A DNA stretch of 17,373 bases, taken from the NCBI GenBank assembly GCA_001275005.1, contig JWZX01002130.1, positions 1-17,373 of the forward strand, in the 5' to 3' direction. Positions 7,039 through 16,744 of this stretch are shown piece by piece (the first letter of the stretch is position 1; each line of letters begins with the position of its first letter). A program made the position numbers and the translations under genes. The notes beneath the pieces were generated by a model, which was not told the origin of the DNA, did no database searches, and saw only the letters and a program-made list of their open reading frames with translations. This DNA is from Chrysochromulina tobinii. Its lineage: Eukaryota; Haptophyta; Prymnesiales; Chrysochromulinaceae.

Positions 7039-7850
7039 TCACATATGAGGCAACGAGAGCACCCGCGGAAGCCCGGCGGTCTGCGAGTTGTACGGCTTCG
7101 TGATGATCGACTGGAAGAAGGTGCAGCCGGCCACGTATGCTCCGAGGCGCGTGAGGGTTTGCTTGCCCGAACCGCCCACGCCCACGAGCAGCGCCGAGCC
7201 GCGCGGCGTGCGCATGATGCGGCAGATGCGCATGATGCGGCAGATGCGCATGAAGTGCATCAGGGCGTCGTCGAAGAGCACCATGTCGACCGCGTTCAGC
7301 TTGTAGAGGTCGTTGAATCGGCCGCAGAACATCTTGACGCGCTCGCGGCACGAGACCAAGCTGTCGACAGGCTCGTAGATCTGCGGCGGCGCGAGCTCCT
7401 CGCCCGTCTCTGGGTCCTCGTCGCCGTCGCGCAGGAAATCGACGAAGAACATCGAGTCCTTGAGTGCGCCCGCCTTGGACGGTCCGAACTGGTCCTCGAG
7501 CAGCTTGTTGATCGTCTTGTAGAACCAGCCCTTGTCGACCGAGTCGACCAGCCGGTCGGCGAAGACGCGCTCGCACTCGTGCTTCCAAAGCCCGAGCAGC
7601 ATGATGTCCGTTTTGAGCGTGTAGCCATACTTGGCACACTTGGCCACATCCGAGTCGCACATCAAGACGCCCTGGAAGATTCGAGACAGGTCGCGCAAGT
7701 TGAAGATGTAGTGAAACTTGGCGGGCGTGGGGAGCATCTTCTTCTTGACAGCCTCCCAGACGGAGATGGTCATGTCCACGAGCATCTCCGACACGTCCCA
7801 CACGTCCTGCACCTTGTTCTCGTTGTCGGGATGCAACTGCGCGCGCAGCA
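7039..7850 (-). CDS. dynein heavy chain segment 4: start of AAA4, truncated
   Basis: From AQLHPDNENKVQDVWD the protein runs through KMLPTPAKFHYIFNLRDLSR and KHECERVFADRLVDSVDKG to the AAA4 P-loop GVGGSGKQ (7159-7182), then LTRLGAYVAG and IITKPYN. The seven-residue motif MRICRIM before the P-loop is partly doubled by an 18-bp tandem repeat. After KPYN (7087) similarity stops: 15 more codons follow, ending PHM and TGA at 7039-7041. No further dynein sequence appears to the left. A GTGAGC overlapping that stop could act as a splice donor, but no continuing dynein exon exists in the window. Confidence 0.85.
7211..7246. repeat. 18-bp perfect tandem duplication, in frame
   Basis: The 18-bp unit cgcatgatgcggcagatg is present at 7211-7228 and again at 7229-7246. 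On the minus strand it doubles six residues, RICRIM, just before the AAA4 P-loop, where dyneins normally have one copy followed by RTPRG. Confidence 0.9.
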
Positions 7851-7860
7851 GCGCGCAGCA
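7841..7860. repeat. 10-bp tandem duplication causing a dynein frameshift
   Basis: Plus-strand gcgcgcagca occurs twice in direct succession (7841-7850, 7851-7860). Removing one copy restores an uninterrupted dynein reading frame through GALLRAQLHPDN. This pins the cause of the third frame change. Confidence 0.9.
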
Positions 7861-8395
7861 GCGCGCCGAAGATCTGGTTGATCGAGGCGACCAAGGGGAG
7901 CGTCACGTTCATCACGTGGAACTGGCGCTTGCACCGGCCGCCGTTCATGCCGGCCATGCACGAGATGTCGTTCTTGCCGCCACCCGGCTGGAGCATCGCG
8001 CCGATGAAGATCAAAACGAGGATGTTCTTGAACTCGCCCGGCTTGTCGAGGTTGTACATGCCCTTGTACTCCATGAGTTGGCGCACGATCTCCATCGTGA
8101 TCTGGTCGCCCCAGTCGTTGTACGCGGGCATCGAGATGTCGTCGATGAAGACGAGCATCTCCTTGTTGCCCGGCAGCCCAAAGTTCTTGCCCGAGCGCTT
8201 CTCGACCGAGTTCTCGATCTGGCGCTGGAAGATGGTGGGCGTGGTCGCGGACGAGAAGGACATCTTCTTGACCATGAAGACATTCTTGTCCTGGCACCCG
8301 AGGTACTGGAGCACGGTGCTCGTCTTGGCCGTACCCGGGCCACCAATGAAGAGCACCGAGCGGAGCTGCTGGATCGAGAGGCCCATCGTTGCGGG
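7861..8395 (-). CDS. dynein heavy chain segment 3: AAA3
   Basis: In a third frame the protein resumes with TMGLSIQQLRSVLFIG. The P-loop GGPGTAKT is at 8321-8344, followed by MSFSSATTPTIFQRQIE, Walker B MLVFIDDISMPAYNDWGDQ and EIVRQLMEYKGMYNL, all characteristic of AAA3. After QPGGGKNDI about seven extra residues (SCMAGMNGG in place of the usual P-x-R) precede KRQFHVMNVTLP. The segment ends at SINQIFGALLRA, where a 10-bp tandem duplication shifts the frame. Confidence 0.87.
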
Positions 8396-9506
8396 TCGAG
8401 TCGACGGTCGGGATGAGCAGCGAGGCAAACGCGCCGCTGACCGTGAAGCCCGGCGTCATCTCCCACTTGGGGATCAACGTGACCCAATGGACCCAGTCGC
8501 CGGTCGAGTCGTCGACCTTGAACTCGTAGATGGTGTCGTTCGCTTCGCCGGGGTCCGGCATCACCTTCGAGAGTCCGCGCAGGCACTTGTCGACCTTTGC
8601 GCAGTCCTTGTTCTCGAGGATGCCGGCGACCGTCCAGCAGAGCGAGTAGAGGAAGTAGCGCTCCACCTGCGCCAAGTCGAGCTGCGCGTTCTCCTTGCCC
8701 GCATCGAGGAGGAGCTGGTACAGGATGGTGTGCATCGAGGTGAGCAGCACGATGGGCGTATTGTACATGCACGGGGAGCACTCAAACAAGAGCAACTCGA
8801 AGATGGCCGTCACGACCTTGTCGAAGAGCTTCGAGAGCAGCTCGTCCTCCGCCTTCGGGCGCTTGATCTCCTTCAGCCAGGACACATAGTACGGTTGCCA
8901 ACCGAGGTCCGCGAGCGACACGTAGATGATGCCCGCGCGGCTCACGGTCGCCGGCGAGGCGTTGCGCAGGTCCTCGACCTCGAAGTGGAGGGTGCAGTTA
9001 AGCCGGAGCATCGCGATGCGGTCATTGTTGGCGAGGGTGAGGATCCGGTTATCGTCCATGACGGTGTTCATGTTCTCGATCCAGATGGCGTCGAGGACCA
9101 GCCACGTAAAGTGCTTCTTGTCCTTATTCGCCTTACCCCAGAGCGAGGCGAAGATCCCTTCGGTCCATTCGTTGGCTACCATGTCTAGGAAGCCGAACAT
9201 CTGCGGCGCGTAGATCACCTTCGGGTTCATCTTCATCTCCTTGTGCGGCTGGCCGACCATGGGCGGCTCAGTCTCCAAGATCTCGCATGCCATGAGCGTC
9301 TTGAGCAGGCATTCGACCACGCGCGTCTTGCCCGTGCCCGACGGGCCGACGAGCATGAGCGAGTGGCGCACGAGCGACATCTCGTACGTCTGGATGATCT
9401 TGAGCACCCACGTGTCGATCGGCTGCAGATTGAGCTCGGGCAGGCGCTTCTCGAGCGATGCCTCGACGGCCTTGTGCTTCATCGAGGCCGCCTTGAGGCC
9501 TGGGAA
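8392..9506 (-). CDS. dynein heavy chain segment 2: AAA2
   Basis: Continues the protein in another frame from FPGLKAAS, exactly where segment 1 loses homology. The P-loop GPSGTGKT lies at 9324-9347. The sensor/arginine-finger region LRNASPATVSRAGIIYVS is typical of AAA2. The Walker B region reads WLVLDAIWIENMNTV, lacking four residues (G-P-V-D) that heavy chains usually carry between VLD and AIWIEN. The segment ends at SLLIPTVDSTR, the conserved lead-in to AAA3, after which this frame runs into unrelated sequence. Confidence 0.88.
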
Positions 9507-12500
9507 GATCCTCGATGAGCGAGAGGAAGAGCGGCACGTCCTCGGCGACGAACTTGGACGGGTTCATGTCGCGCAGCGTGCGCTTGAGAAACATGTACTC
9601 GGACGCAGTCAGGTCGTCGCACTTCGAGCCGCCCGCCGTGCGGAGCATCGCCAAGATGTTGCGCAGCCCCAAGTCGTAGTGCAGCTGCTTCGAGAGCTGC
9701 TCCTCGCACAGCTTGTAGAGCACGTTGAACTTCTTGCCCAGGATGGCGTTCTCGCGGTAGCTGGCGCGGGTGAGCTTGACCTTCATGATGATCTGACGGT
9801 CGGGCACCATCATGGTCACGCCGCGGAAGAGCGACTTGAGGTTCTCGGGCAGCTCCTGGCGGCCGGCGTAGTCGGGATTCATCGTGATGAAGTAGCCCAC
9901 CTCCTTGTTGAGGTTGATGATCTGGCCGTCGGTGAACTGCAGCTGCTTCTTGTCCGCCTTGATGGACTCGAAAACGACCCCCACCTGCTGCGCGACGACG
10001 GAGAGCACCTCGAGGTCGATGCGGTTGAACTCGTCGAAGCAGCCCCACACACTTGCCTGGGCGAGGCCCTTGATGATCTTACCAGTCGAGCGGTAGTCCA
10101 TCTGGTCGCCGCAGTTGGTTACGAGCACGAGCTTGCCGAGCGTGCAGCCCATGTCCTTGGTCGTCTCGGTCTTCCCCGTGCCGGCGGGGCCCGCGGGCGC
10201 GCCGCCGAGGCAGAAGCCAAGCGCCTGCGAGAGGGTGATGTAGCAGCGATCGGTGAGCGGCGTGATCACGAGGCGCTCCTTGACGCCGAGGTACTCGTTG
10301 CAGTAGTCGAAGTCGACGTCGGCCACGTGCACTTTGGCGACCTTGAGGTCGTCTCGCCAGTAGAAGCGCGCCTGCTTCGACCACTCGAAATCCTCGACGT
10401 CCTTCACCTTCTTCTTGACCATCTCGTCGAAGACGTCGCGTGCGTGGACATCGACGAGGATCATCGTCTCGACCTTACGGCGCGTCCATCGGCCGTGCAC
10501 CGCGAGCTGCTGGTCGGTCTGCAGGTTGATCCCGATCAGGTCGTTCAGGCGCTGCTGGTTCTTCTTGTTCACGGTGTTCATCACGCCCTTCTCCGTCTTG
10601 GAACGGTAGAGCGCGTCCTCGCAGTCGGTGGTCCAGATGAACTGGATGCCGATGAGCGAGACCTGCGAGATGTACTTGTGCGTGAACTCGTCGATCTTCA
10701 TGCTCTCGCAGTCGACGGAGGCATACTGGACCGCGGTGTTGACCGTCTTCTGGATGCTCGCGAGCAGCCCGCCAAGCCAGTCCTCGATGTTGCCCTCGGC
10801 GCGAATGGGGGTGACGAGCGGCAGCCCCTCGCCCAGCCCAGCCTTGAAGGACTCGATCTTGACCGGATCGCCCTTTGCGAATTGGATGGAGTCGACCGAG
10901 TCGAAAACGGAGGAGAGGTGGGGCTGGATAGCCTCGGGGTTCGAGCCCTGCGACAGGACCTCGAGGAGCACCGCGTCGGAGACGAAGTAGAAGCGCGGGA
11001 AGGCGGAGCGCTTCTGGTCGAGGTAGCCCGAGAGCGCCTTCTGGCACACCTCGAGCTGCTCGAGCATGAACGGCAGCAGGTTCTTGAGCACGTCATTGCC
11101 GAAGCAGTACTGGATCACGTTGCGCGTCTCGAGCGCCTTCTGCATGATCTTCTCCCAGTTCTTGTCGATGCTCTGGAAGCGCTTGGCCTCTTGCGGCATC
11201 TGCTTGGCAATGTCGCCGGAGGTGAAGACGGCCTCGAGGTACATCCACATGGCCTGCACCTCAACCCACTGCTCGAGGATCTCGGCGCAGAAGCTCATCT
11301 TGAGCACCCAGCTGGTGGTCTCGTCCTTGAAGGGGCCGATGTAGCGCGACGCCATCATCGAGCCGAGCTGCATCTGCGCCTCGTCCAGCTTCTCGCGGAG
11401 CTCGGCAGTCGGGCCGCCCTGGAGCTGGATCGGGCCACGGTTCTTGAAGTTGGCAAATTGGAGCTGCTGGTCGGACCACTCCTCTTGAATGTCGCCCATC
11501 TTGATCTCGATCTGCAGCTCCTTGGACGCCGAGTTGGTGATGTCCTCGACGTCCTCGACGAACTCAAGCAAGTCAACCTCGAGCAGCATGCTCAGCTTGA
11601 ACGTGTCCGAGTACACGTTGAGCTGCCGGCCCGTCGTGTTTTGGAGCGCCTGCCAGTGGCGGTTGCGCATCGACGGGTGCGCGAGCTGCTGCACAAGCGG
11701 CAGCGTCTCGAGGAAGTCGTCGATCGTGCGCTTGAGCTCGATGAACGCCTCGTACTCGCGCAGCACCTTGGGCATGCGCTTGCACGCGTTCTGGAAGTCA
11801 GTGAGCTTGAGGAGCATCGCATCGATCTTGTCAGGCACGTCAGCCCAGAGCAGGTCTTTGTAGTCGGCGACCGTGGTGGTCACGTCGATGTACAGGCTGT
11901 ACACCTTCTCGAGCAGGTCGATCTCCGTCTTCGTCTTCGCGAGCTCCGGGTAGTCAGTGACCTGCAGCCCGAAGAGCTGCTCGCCCGCGGCATACTCGTC
12001 CCAACGTCGCTTCTTGTCCTCGAAGGTGCGCTTGAACTTCTGGAGCCGCTCGTTGCCCTGCATGGGCGTGATGCCCGGCACGGTCGGCCCGTTGGCCTCC
12101 CAGTCGTTGCGGTACGAGAGCACCTCCGAGACGAACGCCTTGACGTTCTTGACGAGGTCCTTCTTGAAGGTACCCTGCACCTTGACCAGGTGGTCGCCCA
12201 TGTTGTCCGCGAGCGTCTTGAGCTTCTTCCACGTGAATGTGAGGTCGCCCACCTGGTCCTGCTCCTCCTTGGTCACGCGCACCTCGTACCGGTTGAGCAT
12301 TGAGTACATCTCCTCGACGGGGCCAAAGAGCTGCTCGATCTGCCCCTCCTTCTCGCGCACGACGGCGAGGTAGCCCATGGCCGCACGCACGTTGTCGAGG
12401 TCCGAGATCTCGCGCTTGAGGTTGCGCGTCATGTCCTCGATCCACGTGACCACCACGTCGAGCTCGCGCTTCGCCTGCTCGTGCAGGTTCTGCGAGTACT

Positions 12501-15500
12501 GCGCCTTCCAGCTCGACGCCTCGCTCTTGAGCGAGTACTTGAGCGGCGCCGTCTCGAGCGATAAGGCGCCGATGTTGTGCACGGGCGCGATCTTTTGGAT
12601 CTGAGCCTCGATGGCCACGTACTTCTTGAGCTCAGCGTCGAAGTCTTCAATGGTGGGCTTCTTCTTCATGAACAGGTCGTACGCGGTCGTCTTGTTGTCC
12701 TTCCACAGCCACGCGAACTGCATGAAGATGTGGAGGTACTCGTTGACCTGCCGCTTGGTGCCCTCGAAGGCGCCCGTGAGCAGGAGCACCATCTTGACAA
12801 TCTCCTTGTCTCGCGCGATCTCGTCGAAGACCGTGAGGCCCTGCGCCACAGCCTCAGGCGACGACCACACGATGAGCTGCTTCGACGTTCGCAGGATGGC
12901 GCGCGAGCACCGGTTGATCGCGGCCTGGATGTCGTCGAGCGGCGGGGTCATCGTGACGCTCGGAATTGTGAGCTCCACGTCGACATCGAAGAAGGGGCGC
13001 TCGAGGAAGAGGAAGCCCCCGCTCGAGCGCGAGCCGACGCGCTTCTTGATCGCCGCGAGCGAGGCGCGCGTGCAGTTGAGCACCGCGCGGTACATGAGGC
13101 GGCCGTAGTGCTCGCGCAGCTTGGCCTGCTCCTCCTCGGGAGCGTACCCAAGGCCAGGCTCAAGCTGGTACTCACTGATGAGCTCGAGCAGGTCGGCGAC
13201 GCCCTCCTCGACCTCGAGGTTCTTGGCGGCCATGAGCGCCGACTGCTCCTTGATCCACTTCTCCTGCATACCGACGAAGCGGTCGAGCGTGACCGTCTCG
13301 TCGTCGGGGATGTTGACGAGTAGCATCTTGGAGACCGCCTTCAGGTTGCGCTCGATCCGGTTGTCGATCAGGTCCTTGACCTTGGTCGCGAGATCGTCGA
13401 GCTTCATCAGGCCCGCGTGGATGCGGTGCAGGTACCCGTCAATGTTCATCGACGTCCAGGTGAGCGTCACCATGCCCGGCTGCACCTTGCGCTCCATGTC
13501 CGCCAGGTGCGGCTTGAGCAGTGTCGCGGTGATCGGCATGATCTTGCCCACCACCTCCTCGTACTGCTCGAGCGCGTACGAGAGCTTGTTGTAGTAGCTC
13601 TTGAACTTGGCCTCCTGCAGCAGCACCATCTTGGCCGACTCGGGCGCCTCCACGCCCATGCGCATCAGGCACTTCGTCTCGCGAATGAGCTGCAAAATCT
13701 CGCGGTCGAAGTTGACGTACAGCTTGTTGTTGGCCGGGTGCCGGATGATGAGTGTCGCCTGCAGACCGGCCTTGGATTGGTCGATCGAACGCGACCACGC
13801 AAGGTGCCATAGCGTCTCGAACTCGACGATCGTGCGCGCGATCCGGTTGTACGTCTTCACGATCTTCTTCGACTCCTTCGTGCTCATCAGGTTCTTATTC
13901 ATCTGGAACTTGAGCATGGGATCCTCGATGCGGCGCATGAGCTGTCGAGCCCACATGATGGAGGCGGTCACGGGCGGCGCGTTGCGCACCGTGGGCGGCG
14001 CCTGCTTCTGCTTCTCGTACAGGCGCTGCACCGTCTCGAGATCGAGGCCGTAGTTGTGGAAGATGACCATGAACTTCGAGTCGAGGTCCTCTTTGAGCGA
14101 ATCACGCTGCAGGATGATCTGGAACTTTTTGAGCATGCCCAGGGCCTGCTCGGTCGAGGTGATGTTCTCGAACGACGAGTTGATGAAGCCCTGCAGCGAC
14201 GACTCGAGCTCGTGGATGTTCGCGTTGAACTCGAGGAAGTCGCGGTCAAACTGACCCTTTTGGTAGTCGAGCAGCTCGTACGGTTTGCGCCGGAACTCGT
14301 CGACGATCGACTGGAAGGTCTTCATGAGACCCTCCATGCCCTCGACTCGGTGGCCCGCGAGATTGGCAAACTGCTCGACGGTGGTGAACATGTCCTGCAG
14401 CTTCTCGACGCGCCGGCAGAACAGGTCGAACTTGCCGAAGATGGCCGTCTCATTGAAGTCGAACTGCTTGCCCTTGGGCTGCGTGAGAAGCTTGTCGCGC
14501 GTCGTGTAGTAGTTTTCCTGATAGAGCTCGTTGAGCTGGAGGCACAGGTGCAGCCGCTGGAGGAGCTTGGGGATGTCCTGGTCCCACATCTTGATCGACG
14601 AGTCGGGGCCCATCAGGTACTGCTTGCAGTTCCAGATCATCTTGTTCGTAATCTTGCGGAAGAGCGTCGTCATGCGCTCTGACGTGTTGTAGTAGCGCGC
14701 GATCGTGTGCATCATCTTGATGTTGTTTAGCAGACCGGGTAGCGCGTCCAGGATGGTCTCGGGCGTACCCGTGCGCAGCGGCTCGATGTACTTCTCGAGC
14801 GTCGATAGGTACTTGACGTTGTCCTTCGCCTCATTGTTCGCGTCCGTGATTGAGTTATCGAGCAGCCGCCAGCGCTTGAGCACGCGCGACTTTGAGGCGC
14901 CAAGCACGCCGAGCACCACCTTACACTCGCGCCCGCGCAGCTGCTCCGTGATCGCGTTGAACTTGGTCATGCGCGTGCGCCAGTACTCGAGCTCCGTCTC
15001 GGGCCCCGCGTCGTCGCTCTCGTTGCGCGCGTTGTCGCTCTCCGCGAGCAGCTTCTCTGTGTCCGTGCACCACTGGTCACACACGGCCTCAAAGGCTGTG
15101 ACGATGTGCGGCTCGCTGCTCGCGCGGGTGAAGGCGGTCGCCTTGTTCTCGATGTCGAAGAGGTTGTCGGGACGGCGCAGCGTGAAGCCACCCTGCAGCG
15201 ACGAGACCGCCTCCGCCAGCGTCTCGGTGAACTTGTTGTACGACGCAAAAAACTCGGCCGTCGTGTCGTCGACGCCGACGCCCGGCTTCCAGTTGGCCGA
15301 ATCCTGCGTGACGATGGGAAGGTAGAGCTGCTTGAGCATCGCCTGAAGGCCCTCGATGGCCATCGTCGGAAGCACGCCGAAAGAGATATCCTCGTTGCAC
15401 TTGGCGTCCTGCACCTCGATGCCTGGCTTCGTGGTCCGCACGAAGAAGACCGCAGGCGCCTTCTGGCGATCGAACTCGCCTGTCGTCAGGAAGAGCTGCG

Positions 15501-15729
15501 GCGGGGCCGAATCGGGCGCCTCGATGGTCTCGCCATCGACCGTAATCGTGTCGCGCGCCTGGTAGAAGAATAGCAGCTTTCCGACCTTCTCGTCGCCCTT
15601 GAGAAAGTCGCTGATCGTCGATAAGGTCTTCTCATCGCCATCGAACTGACTCTCGACCTTTGCTACGGTGAGGCCAAGCTGCTGGGCGATCACCTTGAAA
15701 ATGTATCCTTGTGCTTTCAAGGCGGACAT
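9505..15729 (-). CDS. dynein heavy chain segment 1: stem, linker and AAA1
   Basis: ATG at 15727-15729 opens about 2,075 codons without a stop or intron. The start MSALKAQGYIFKVIAQQ leads into the usual short N-terminal helical region. Residues of roughly 150-800 match the stem region that binds intermediate chains. Residues of about 1,225-1,640 (GNERLQKFKRTFEDKKRRW onwards) match the linker (DHC_N2). AAA1 has its P-loop GPAGTGKT at 10168-10191 (residues 1847-1854), Walker B CFDEFNRI, and sensor-region FITMNPDYAGRQELPENLKS. All catalytic elements of the main ATPase site look intact. Homology in this frame ends at LFLSLIEDL; the frame itself then runs on as Arg/Gly/Ala-rich read-through to 9268. 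Intact length and motifs make coding beyond doubt. Whether it yields a functional motor is another question. Confidence 0.93.
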
Positions 15730-16190
15730 CCCGCTCGCACCCGCGCACCTGGCGCTGCGGCTGGCCTTGGCACAGCGTTGCCGCTGTCCGCACAGACAAC
15801 GACCGCTGCGGCCGGGGCGTCGTTGATGACGACGTTAATTCGTAACGCTTACGATACTTCACACCTACAATTGGACCCCGCAGTCTGCCCTTGCCCGTCT
15901 GCACGTGGCCGACGACCGACGCCCCCCCTGGGCCTTGGCCCCTGCCGGCAAAGCGTTGAGGGGCATCTGTGCGCCCTTGCATCTGCGCGTCTCAAAGCGA
16001 CGCGGCCAGCACGCTGCACGCAGCTCTGACGCGCTGACCCCTGGCTCTGACCGTCCTGGCTACTGACCGGGTGCGACCCCGACTCATGGATAGAAAACGC
16101 AAAAAGCAAACTCTGATCGGAAAATGCCGATCCTTGAACGGAAATTTCGTGCGGAAGTGTCGCCGAAGCGCATCCCGCACTCTCGACACG
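15730..16190. promoter_or_regulatory. divergent intergenic region between dynein and plastid-targeted gene
   Basis: A stretch of 461 bp between two start codons that point away from each other, so it must contain both promoters and 5' UTRs. A slightly more AT-rich part lies at about 16083-16150 (gaaaacgcaaaaagcaaac), some 40-110 bp before the plus-strand ATG. I see no clear TATA or initiator motif, nor any repeat. Additional 5' dynein exons cannot be excluded, but none is apparent. Confidence 0.4.
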
Positions 16191-16744
16191 ATGGCGCGCA
16201 TCGTGCTGCTCGCGCTCCTCGCTGCCACGTGCGCTGCGCACTCCCGCGCTACGCAGGCACGTTTCGTTCGCACCTCTGTCAACAATCACTCTGTGCTCGA
16301 ATCGCGTGCTCTCGCAGCACAAATGCATTCGTCCTCCCTCAGAGCACGGCCGCTAGCCTTGTGGCCCGCACGCCAACGGCGGCGGCGATGTCGCCGGTGA
16401 TGCTGTTCGGCGGCAAGCCCAAGCCGGCTCCCAAGAAGGCGGTGAAGAAGGCGGCGCCGGTGAAGAAGGCGGCGCCGGTGAAGAAGGCGGCGCCGGTGAA
16501 GAAGGCGGCAGCGCCGGTGAAGAAGGCGGCGCCGGTGAAGAAGGCGGCGCCGGTGAAGAAGGCGGCAGCGCCGGTGAAGAAGGCGGCGCCGGTGAAGAAG
16601 ACCATCCTCAAAGGTCCCAAGGCCGCCCAGCCTGGCTCTAACCCGGTGACGCTCGTGCAGGGCTTCTTCGGGCCCGACAACTGGCTTTACCAGGCGTTCA
16701 CGATTCTCAAGACTCTGCCGGAGGCGAAGCCTAAGAAGAGATGA
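16191..16744 (+). CDS. probable plastid-targeted Lys/Ala/Pro/Val repeat protein, two exons
   Basis: ATG 16191 starts a signal peptide (MARIVLLALLAAT) whose frame is soon lost, while the conserved-looking remainder lies in another frame. Removing 16229-16317, with GTGCGC and CGCAG borders and 89 nt long, joins the frames to give TTNAFVLPQST and a 154-residue protein. The T-N-A-F context is an ASAF-like cleavage site with Phe at +1, the mark of plastid targeting in heterokonts, haptophytes and cryptophytes, and is followed by an Arg/Ser/Thr transit-like part. Residues of about 47-105 are a highly basic repeat based on PVKKAA. The C-terminus (LVQGFFGPDNWLYQAF, then KTLPEAKPKKR) is hydrophobic and aromatic and not recognised. 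The repeats resemble histone-H1-like tails, so nucleoid binding is conceivable. The reading frame is strong, the intron likely, the function unknown. Confidence 0.65.
16229..16317 (+). other. inferred 89-nt GT-AG intron
   Basis: The donor is gccacGTGCGC and the acceptor tgctctcgcAG. The length (2 modulo 3) is what is needed to connect the signal-peptide frame to the repeat-domain frame, and the junction creates an ASAF-like motif. It is inferred from sequence only. Confidence 0.6.
16449..16602 (+). repeat. in-frame PVKKAA-coding repeat with 57-bp higher-order period
   Basis: Eight PVKK units occur with spacings 18, 18, 21, 18, 18, 21 and 18 bp. The three-unit block PVKKAA-PVKKAA-PVKKAAA is therefore repeated, a 57-bp superunit. 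Codon choice is identical in every unit (ccg gtg aag aag gcg), and the extra Ala is always gca. Confidence 0.85.

Larger units (their letters stand above)
7039..15729 (-). pseudogene. outer-arm dynein heavy chain, gamma (DNAH5/DNAH8) type, frame-broken and truncated in AAA4
   Basis: The full extent of the dynein-homologous region. Dynein heavy chains are ATP-driven minus-end microtubule motors of about 4,500 residues; gamma-type chains sit in the axonemal outer arm. Present here are the N-terminal stem, the linker, AAA1, AAA2, AAA3 and the first part of AAA4, about 2,900 residues. The rest of AAA4, the microtubule-binding stalk, AAA5, AAA6 and the C-terminal domain are missing. The gamma call rests on VTMMVPDRQIIMKVKL and LYKLCEEQLSKQLHYD, which differ from the equivalents in beta-type and inner-arm chains. 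The frame changes near 9503-9510, 8386-8393 and 7841-7860 without introns that could explain it. Conserved protein resumes immediately each time, so the lesions are recent or are assembly errors. The four in-frame segments follow as separate entries. Confidence 0.8.

Noticed and set aside
7003-7041. A short intron joining the dynein fragment to the coiled-coil exon
   Set aside because: Donor GTGAGC exists, but the nearby acceptors give 34- or 52-nt introns that put the coiled-coil exon out of frame.
7841-7860. An intron as the cause of the dynein frame change here
   Set aside because: No GT-AG pair fits, and conserved protein is continuous on both sides. The tandem 10-bp copy explains it fully.
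7878-9188. 436-codon plus-strand frame antisense to dynein AAA2-AAA3
   Set aside because: Same reason: the opposite strand carries the P-loops and conserved AAA motifs, and this frame has low-complexity, unrelated content.
9241-12303. 1,020-codon open frame on the plus strand, antisense to dynein
   Set aside because: It is the mirror of dynein codons in GC-rich DNA: Leu/Glu/Val/Arg-dominated, no domain, while the minus strand there is unmistakable dynein. Absence of stops follows from codon bias.
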